Positions 59,975 through 64,000 of a stretch of 64,000 bases of DNA are shown in pieces. Position 1 is the first letter of the stretch. Each line of letters begins with the position of its first letter. Under the pieces are notes generated by a model. The model was not told the origin of the DNA. It saw only the letters and a list, made by a program, of their open reading frames with translations, and did no database searches. This DNA is from Paracoccus aminovorans (lineage in GTDB: Bacteria > Pseudomonadota > Alphaproteobacteria > Rhodobacterales > Rhodobacteraceae): the NCBI RefSeq assembly GCF_001546115.1, contig NZ_KQ955208.1:403344-467343 (forward strand), given 5' to 3'. Position numbers and translations under genes: made by a program.

Positions 59975-61237
59975 ATGAACATCCTGATCCTTGGCAGCGG
60001 CGGGCGCGAACATGCGCTGGCCTGGGCGGTGCGGCAAAATCCGAAATGCGACCGGCTGTTCGTCGCCCCGGGCAATGCCGGGATGGAACCCCTGGCCCGG
60101 CTGGCGGATCTGGACATCCTGTCCGGCGCCGCCGTGATCGGCTTTTGCGAGGAGAATGCCATCGACCTGGTGATCGTCGGTCCCGAGGCCCCGCTGGCCG
60201 CCGGGGTCGCGGACGATCTGCGCGCGGCGGGGCTCTTGGTCTTTGGTCCCTCGAAGGCGGCGGCGATGCTGGAAGCCTCGAAAAGCTTCACCAAGGCGGT
60301 CTGCGACGCCTGCGGCGCGCCGACCGCCGCCTGGGCGCGCTTCGACGCGGCTGAACCTGCGCGGGATTATATACGGGCGCAGGGCGCGCCGATCGTCATC
60401 AAGGCCGACGGGCTGGCCGCCGGCAAGGGCGTCACCGTCGCCATGACCGAGGCCGAGGCCATCGCCGCCGTGGACGACGCTTTCGGCGGTGCCTTCGGCG
60501 CGGCCGGGGCCGAGGTGGTGATCGAGGAATTCATGGCCGGCGAGGAGGCGAGTTTCTTCATCCTCTGCGACGGCACGGACTGCCTGCCCATTGGCACCGC
60601 GCAGGACCACAAGCGCGTGGGCGAGGGCGACAGCGGGCCGAACACCGGCGGCATGGGCGCCTATTCCCCGGCTCCGGTGCTGAGCCAGGCGATCCAGGAC
60701 GCGGTCATGGCCGAGATCGTGCGCCCGACCGTGGCCGAGATGGCGCGGCGCGGCACGCCGTTCCAGGGCGTGCTCTATGCCGGGCTGATGATCGAGGACG
60801 GCCGCGCCCGGCTGGTCGAATACAACGTCCGTTTCGGCGACCCGGAATGCCAGGTGCTGATGATGCGGCTGGGCGCGCAGGCGCTGGACCTGATCCTGGC
60901 CTGCGCCGAGGGCCGGTTGCGCGATGCCAGCGTCACCTGGGCCGAAGACCATGCCCTGACCGTGGTGCTGGCGGCGAAAGGCTATCCCGGCGCCTATGAG
61001 AAGGGCAGCGAGATCCGCGGGCTGGAGGCCCTGCCCGAGGATTCGAGCCGCATGGTGTTTCATGCCGGCACCGCGCGCCAGGACGGCGCGCTGGTTGCGA
61101 CGGGCGGCCGGGTGCTGGCGGCGACCGGGCGCGGTGCGACGCTGGCCCAGGCCCATGAGCGGGCCTATGCCCTGGCGGATGCAATCGACTGGCCCGGCGG
61201 ATTCTATCGCCGCGACATCGGCTGGCGGGCGCTCTAG
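59975..61237 (+). CDS. purD: Phosphoribosylamine-glycine ligase
   Basis: 420 residues, second step of purine synthesis (phosphoribosylamine + glycine + ATP to GAR). [48 protein letters not shown] (ATP-grasp), and [14 protein letters not shown] with [13 protein letters not shown] motif ([12 protein letters not shown]) are present. GGAAGGGGCGCGC precedes the ATG. Confidence 0.96.
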   Translation: MNILILGSGGREHALAWAVRQNPKCDRLFVAPGNAGMEPLARLADLDILSGAAVIGFCEENAIDLVIVGPEAPLAAGVADDLRAAGLLVFGPSKAAAMLEASKSFTKAVCDACGAPTAAWARFDAAEPARDYIRAQGAPIVIKADGLAAGKGVTVAMTEAEAIAAVDDAFGGAFGAAGAEVVIEEFMAGEEASFFILCDGTDCLPIGTAQDHKRVGEGDSGPNTGGMGAYSPAPVLSQAIQDAVMAEIVRPTVAEMARRGTPFQGVLYAGLMIEDGRARLVEYNVRFGDPECQVLMMRLGAQALDLILACAEGRLRDASVTWAEDHALTVVLAAKGYPGAYEKGSEIRGLEALPEDSSRMVFHAGTARQDGALVATGGRVLAATGRGATLAQAHERAYALADAIDWPGGFYRRDIGWRAL

Positions 61238-61302
61238 CGTCCTTTCGAGTATTTGGGAAACGGTGAAATTGCGGACCTCCGGCGTCGGTGTCGCGGTTGC
61301 AT

Positions 61303-61325
61303 GGGTATTTCGGGAGCAAAGAAGC
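61303..61325. repeat. Short intergenic repeat, copy 4
   Basis: GGGTATTTCGGGAGCAAAGA then AGC, near-identical to 49661-49683. It lies between purD and the leuA leader. Confidence 0.6.
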
Positions 61326-61395
61326 CCGGTATCGGCGCGGCGCGGGGGAATTTTCGGTCTTTTCAAGCGCGGGGCGGCGCGCTTATAGTCCCGGC

Positions 61396-61497
61396 ATGAC
61401 TCGGATGCGACAGATCATTGCCGGTATCGGGGACGCGCAGGACGGCGCGGCCTTTGGCATGCAATCCCGTGGTCTGCTTCTTCTTACGCTGCGCTGA
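61396..61497 (+). CDS. leuA leader peptide (leucine attenuator)
   Basis: 33 residues: [20 protein letters not shown], then [13 protein letters not shown]. The end has four consecutive Leu codons (CTG CTT CTT CTT) and a fifth after Thr, next to the stop. It lies 86 bases upstream of leuA, as expected of leader peptides that sense charged tRNA-Leu. No ribosome site is seen before the ATG, and a TATAGT box lies 7-12 bases upstream, so the message may be leaderless. Confidence 0.75.
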   Translation: MTRMRQIIAGIGDAQDGAAFGMQSRGLLLLTLR

Positions 61498-61548
61498 GCG
61501 GGTCTTCCGGGCCGCCGCTCAGTCTGGTTCGTGCCCGGTTTCACGAAC
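61494..61548 (+). promoter_or_regulatory. Stem-loops between the leader peptide and leuA
   Basis: CTGAGCGG (61494-61501) pairs with CCGCTCAG (61515-61522), overlapping the leader stop codon. GTTCGTG (61527-61533) pairs with CACGAAC (61542-61548). A ribosome stalled at the Leu codons would cover the first stem. No T-tract follows the second, so the terminator form may be noncanonical or may act on translation. Confidence 0.5.
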
Positions 61549-61583
61549 GAGCAACGATTCATGCGTAAGAAAGACCGACAGCC

Positions 61584-63146
61584 ATGACCGACAAGAATCA
61601 CGTCCTGATCTTCGACACCACCCTGCGCGACGGCGAGCAGTCGCCCGGCGCCACCATGACCCACCAGGAAAAGCTGGACATCGCCCAGATGCTGGACGAG
61701 ATGGGCGTGGATGTGATCGAGGCGGGCTTCCCCATCGCCTCGGAGGGCGATTTCGCCGCCGTGTCCGAGATCGCCCGGCGCGCGCAGAACAGCATCATCT
61801 GCGGCCTGGCCCGCGCCCAGTTCCCCGACATCGACCGCTGCTGGGAGGCGGTGAAACACGCCAAGCGGCCGCGCATCCACACCTTCATCGGCACCTCGCC
61901 CTTGCATCGCGCCATTCCGAACCTGGACATGGACCAGATGGCCGAGCGCATCCACGAGACCGTGACCCACGCCCGCAACCTGTGCGACAACGTGCAATGG
62001 TCGCCCATGGACGCGACGCGGACCGAGCATGACTATCTGTGCCGCGTGGTGGAAATCGCCATCAAGGCCGGCGCCACCACCATCAATATCCCCGACACCG
62101 TGGGCTATACCGCGCCGCGCGAAAGCGCCGCGCTGATCCGCATGCTGCTGGAGCGGGTGCCGGGCGCCGACGAGGTGATCTTTGCCACCCATTGCCACAA
62201 CGACCTGGGCATGGCGACGGCGAACAGCCTGGCCGCGGTCGAGGCCGGCGCCCGCCAGATCGAATGCACCATCAACGGGCTGGGCGAGCGGGCCGGCAAT
62301 ACCGCGCTGGAGGAGGTGGTGATGGCGCTGAAGGTGCGCCATGACATCATGCCCTTCACCACCGGCATCGACACCACCAAGATCATGGGCCTGTCGCGGC
62401 GGGTGGCGCAGGCCTCGGGCTTTGTCGTGCAGCCGAACAAGGCCATCGTCGGCAAGAACGCCTTCCTGCACGAATCCGGCATCCACCAGGACGGCGTGCT
62501 GAAGAATGTCGAGACCTTCGAGATCATGCGCCCCGCCGACATCGGGTTGAACGAGGCCAATATCGCCATGGGCAAGCACTCGGGCCGCGCCGCGCTGCGA
62601 GCCAAGCTGCGCGACCTGGGCTATGACGTCGGCGACAACCAGCTGAAGGACGTCTTCGTGCGCTTCAAGGCCCTGGCCGACCGCAAGAAGGAGATCTACG
62701 ACGACGACCTGGTCGCCCTGATGCAGGACAGCGCCGCCAATACCGAGGACGACTATCTGCAGGTCAAGCACCTGCGCGTGGTCTGCGGCAGCGATGGGCA
62801 ATCGGCCGACCTGACCATGAGCGTCGGGGGCGAGGAGAAGACCGTGCATGCCACCGGCGACGGCCCGGTCGATGCCTGCTTCAACGCGGTCAAGGCGATC
62901 TGGCCGCATGGCGCCCGGCTGCAGCTGTATCAGGTCCATGCCGTGACCGAGGGCACCGATGCCCAGGCCACTGTCAGCGTGCGGCTGGAGGAGGAGGGCC
63001 GCGTCGTCACCGGCCAGGCCGCCGATACCGACACCATCCTGGCCAGCGTCAAGGCCTATGTCGGGGCGCTGAACCGGCTGAAGGTCCGGCGCGAGATGGT
63101 CGGCGAAGGCGCCGATGCCAAGCAGGTCAGCATGTATTCGCACTGA
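61584..63146 (+). CDS. leuA: 2-isopropylmalate synthase
   Basis: 520 residues, first step of leucine synthesis (acetyl-CoA + 2-oxoisovalerate). [16 protein letters not shown] binds the metal (Asp), [14 protein letters not shown] and [17 protein letters not shown] complete the active site, and the C-terminal ~120 residues form the LeuA allosteric dimer domain for leucine feedback. The leader peptide and stem-loops upstream indicate attenuation. Confidence 0.96.
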   Translation: MTDKNHVLIFDTTLRDGEQSPGATMTHQEKLDIAQMLDEMGVDVIEAGFPIASEGDFAAVSEIARRAQNSIICGLARAQFPDIDRCWEAVKHAKRPRIHTFIGTSPLHRAIPNLDMDQMAERIHETVTHARNLCDNVQWSPMDATRTEHDYLCRVVEIAIKAGATTINIPDTVGYTAPRESAALIRMLLERVPGADEVIFATHCHNDLGMATANSLAAVEAGARQIECTINGLGERAGNTALEEVVMALKVRHDIMPFTTGIDTTKIMGLSRRVAQASGFVVQPNKAIVGKNAFLHESGIHQDGVLKNVETFEIMRPADIGLNEANIAMGKHSGRAALRAKLRDLGYDVGDNQLKDVFVRFKALADRKKEIYDDDLVALMQDSAANTEDDYLQVKHLRVVCGSDGQSADLTMSVGGEEKTVHATGDGPVDACFNAVKAIWPHGARLQLYQVHAVTEGTDAQATVSVRLEEEGRVVTGQAADTDTILASVKAYVGALNRLKVRREMVGEGADAKQVSMYSH

Positions 63147-63192
63147 AAAGTGCGGGCGTCGGGCTGCCTGCAAACGGCGATCGGGGGCGGCG

Positions 63193-64000
63193 TCAGGCCG
63201 CCCCTTTCCTTTCGACGAAGCCCAGGTCGAGCCCTTGCAGGAAGGGGAAATCCTCGGCCAGGTCGCGCTGGAATGCCTCGGCCGTCAGCGGCTGGAACCA
63301 TTTCGGGAACTTGGCCCAGATGGTCGCGACCGAATCGCCCTCGTCCCAGCGGGTCTGCACATAGCCGAGCCCGCGCACGTCGGTCAGGCCGGGGAAGTGC
63401 TTGGGCAGCTGAAAATGGTTGAAGGCATAGATGCTGCGCCCCGGTCCCCGCATCCGCACCGCGGCGCCGGCGCCGATGAAGGGCTGGTGCGCGCGCCAGA
63501 AGCTGACCGGCTCGCCCTCGTAGCTGCCGAAGACCAGGCCCTGCGGATAGCTGATGGCGAAGGCCGGCAGGTCGGCGAAGCGGCGGGCATGGCGGCGCAG
63601 CCGGGCGACATGGTGGCGCGAGAAGGCGTCGTCATCGTCGACGCGGAACTGGATCAACGGCCGTCCCGCCGCCTCGGCCGCCTGCAACAGCGGCTGGCGC
63701 AGCGCGTCCTGGGTATCGCGACTGTCCGAGACGATCACCCGCACCTGCGGCAGGTCGGCGCACAGCCCGCGCAGCCGGGCAAGCCACTCGGCCGGCAGTT
63801 CGGGCGAGGTCAGCAGCCAGAAGCTGAAATCCGCATCGGTCTGCGCCCGGATCGAGGGCAGGCAGAGCCGCTCGAAGGCGGCGAAGCGCCGGGCCAGGCG
63901 CTCGGGCGCGTAGAGCATGGCGCGGCGGCGTTGCATGGTCTCGGCCGTATTGCCGTCCTTGCCCGTCGTCTCGGCCCAGTCGCATTTCCCAAGAAAGGAA
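63193..64000 (-). CDS. Rhamnosyltransferase-like glycosyltransferase, 5' end beyond window
   Basis: At least 269 codons; the frame is open to the right edge (FLGKCDWAETTGKDG... before Met at 63936). YAPERLARRFAAFERLCLPSIRAQTDADFSFWLLTS and IQFRVDDDDAFSRHH fit the putative rhamnosyltransferase family (PF11316 type), with a D-x-D-like acidic cluster. The donor and acceptor are unknown; it could act on cell-surface glycan. Confidence 0.75.
   Translation of the reverse strand, partial: SFLGKCDWAETTGKDGNTAETMQRRRAMLYAPERLARRFAAFERLCLPSIRAQTDADFSFWLLTSPELPAEWLARLRGLCADLPQVRVIVSDSRDTQDALRQPLLQAAEAAGRPLIQFRVDDDDAFSRHHVARLRRHARRFADLPAFAISYPQGLVFGSYEGEPVSFWRAHQPFIGAGAAVRMRGPGRSIYAFNHFQLPKHFPGLTDVRGLGYVQTRWDEGDSVATIWAKFPKWFQPLTAEAFQRDLAEDFPFLQGLDLGFVERKGAA

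Noticed and set aside
58289..61237. Very long open frames overlapping xseA and purD on both strands (e.g. 982 and 1010 codons)
   Set aside because: Only the xseA and purD parts show family motifs. The rest are open because of high GC with few stops, as are similar long frames at 54298-57351 and 17012-18589.

Overview
The window looks like chromosome of a high-GC alphaproteobacterium of the Rhodobacteraceae, most likely Paracoccus. I infer this from the gene content and neighbourhoods (KpsT/KpsE-like capsule export with kdsA, YgiC/YgiB pair, leuA with a leucine-rich leader), the GAAC-N7-GAAC type of LexA site, and the ATGA/TGATG gene overlaps. No rRNA or CRISPR array was seen. There are two intact tRNA genes, Gln(TTG) and Arg(TCT).

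Layout. (1) 1-550: an IS5-family element cut by the window edge. (2) 700-12000: core envelope genes. An L,D-transpeptidase, LpxD, an acyl carrier protein and a beta-ketoacyl-ACP synthase run leftward as one unit. They are followed by a DUF882 protein, an SseB-like protein, a uracil-DNA-glycosylase-like protein, the capsule export pair kpsT/kpsE-like with kdsA, and a YhiN-type flavoprotein. (3) 12068-43289: a mobile region bounded by tRNA-Gln and tRNA-Arg. (4) 43490-64000: core metabolism. This holds a GNAT, a TerB/DnaJ-domain protein, a Fur-family regulator, an SDR/aldehyde dehydrogenase pair, a VIT1-type transporter, a five-gene peptide-type ABC importer, YgiC/YgiB, eda, an MFS transporter, xseA, purD, and leuA behind an attenuator-like leader peptide. 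A rhamnosyltransferase-like gene runs off the right edge.

The mobile region is nested. A Mu-like prophage (12593-38292, 25.7 kb) sits inside orfB of an IS3-family element. The two IS halves (12272-12592 and 38293-39243) rejoin in frame, and the phage is flanked by a 5-bp duplication, CAGGC. Its ends start 5'-TGT and carry 18-bp repeats resembling transposase-binding sites. That IS3 copy itself cut off a gene resembling the N-terminal part of a MuA transposase. A second IS3-family element (14980-16206, no target duplication) has replaced the phage early region, terminase, portal and the front of the gpF gene. The prophage is therefore defective for its own transposition and packaging.

The remaining prophage has a Mu-type head module (gpF, protease gpI with internal scaffold start, gpT, gp36, gpG, gp37) followed by a tail module in P2 order (V, W, J, I, fibres, sheath, tube, E/E', tape measure, U, X, D). 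It keeps a canonical -1 frameshift site in E/E', but gpD is frameshifted. Between tail protein I and the sheath lies a large adhesion module: a beta-helix-like fibre, a fibre with tandem repeats, a lectin-like protein, and a 759-residue fusion of a sulfatase domain (C-G-P-S-R formylglycine motif) to RTX calcium-binding repeats. This fusion is the most unusual gene in the window. A reverse-strand alpha/beta-hydrolase cargo gene follows it. At the left end, a DNA adenine methylase and a SRAP (YedK/HMCES-type) gene lie behind a LexA-type box, suggesting an SOS-controlled cassette.
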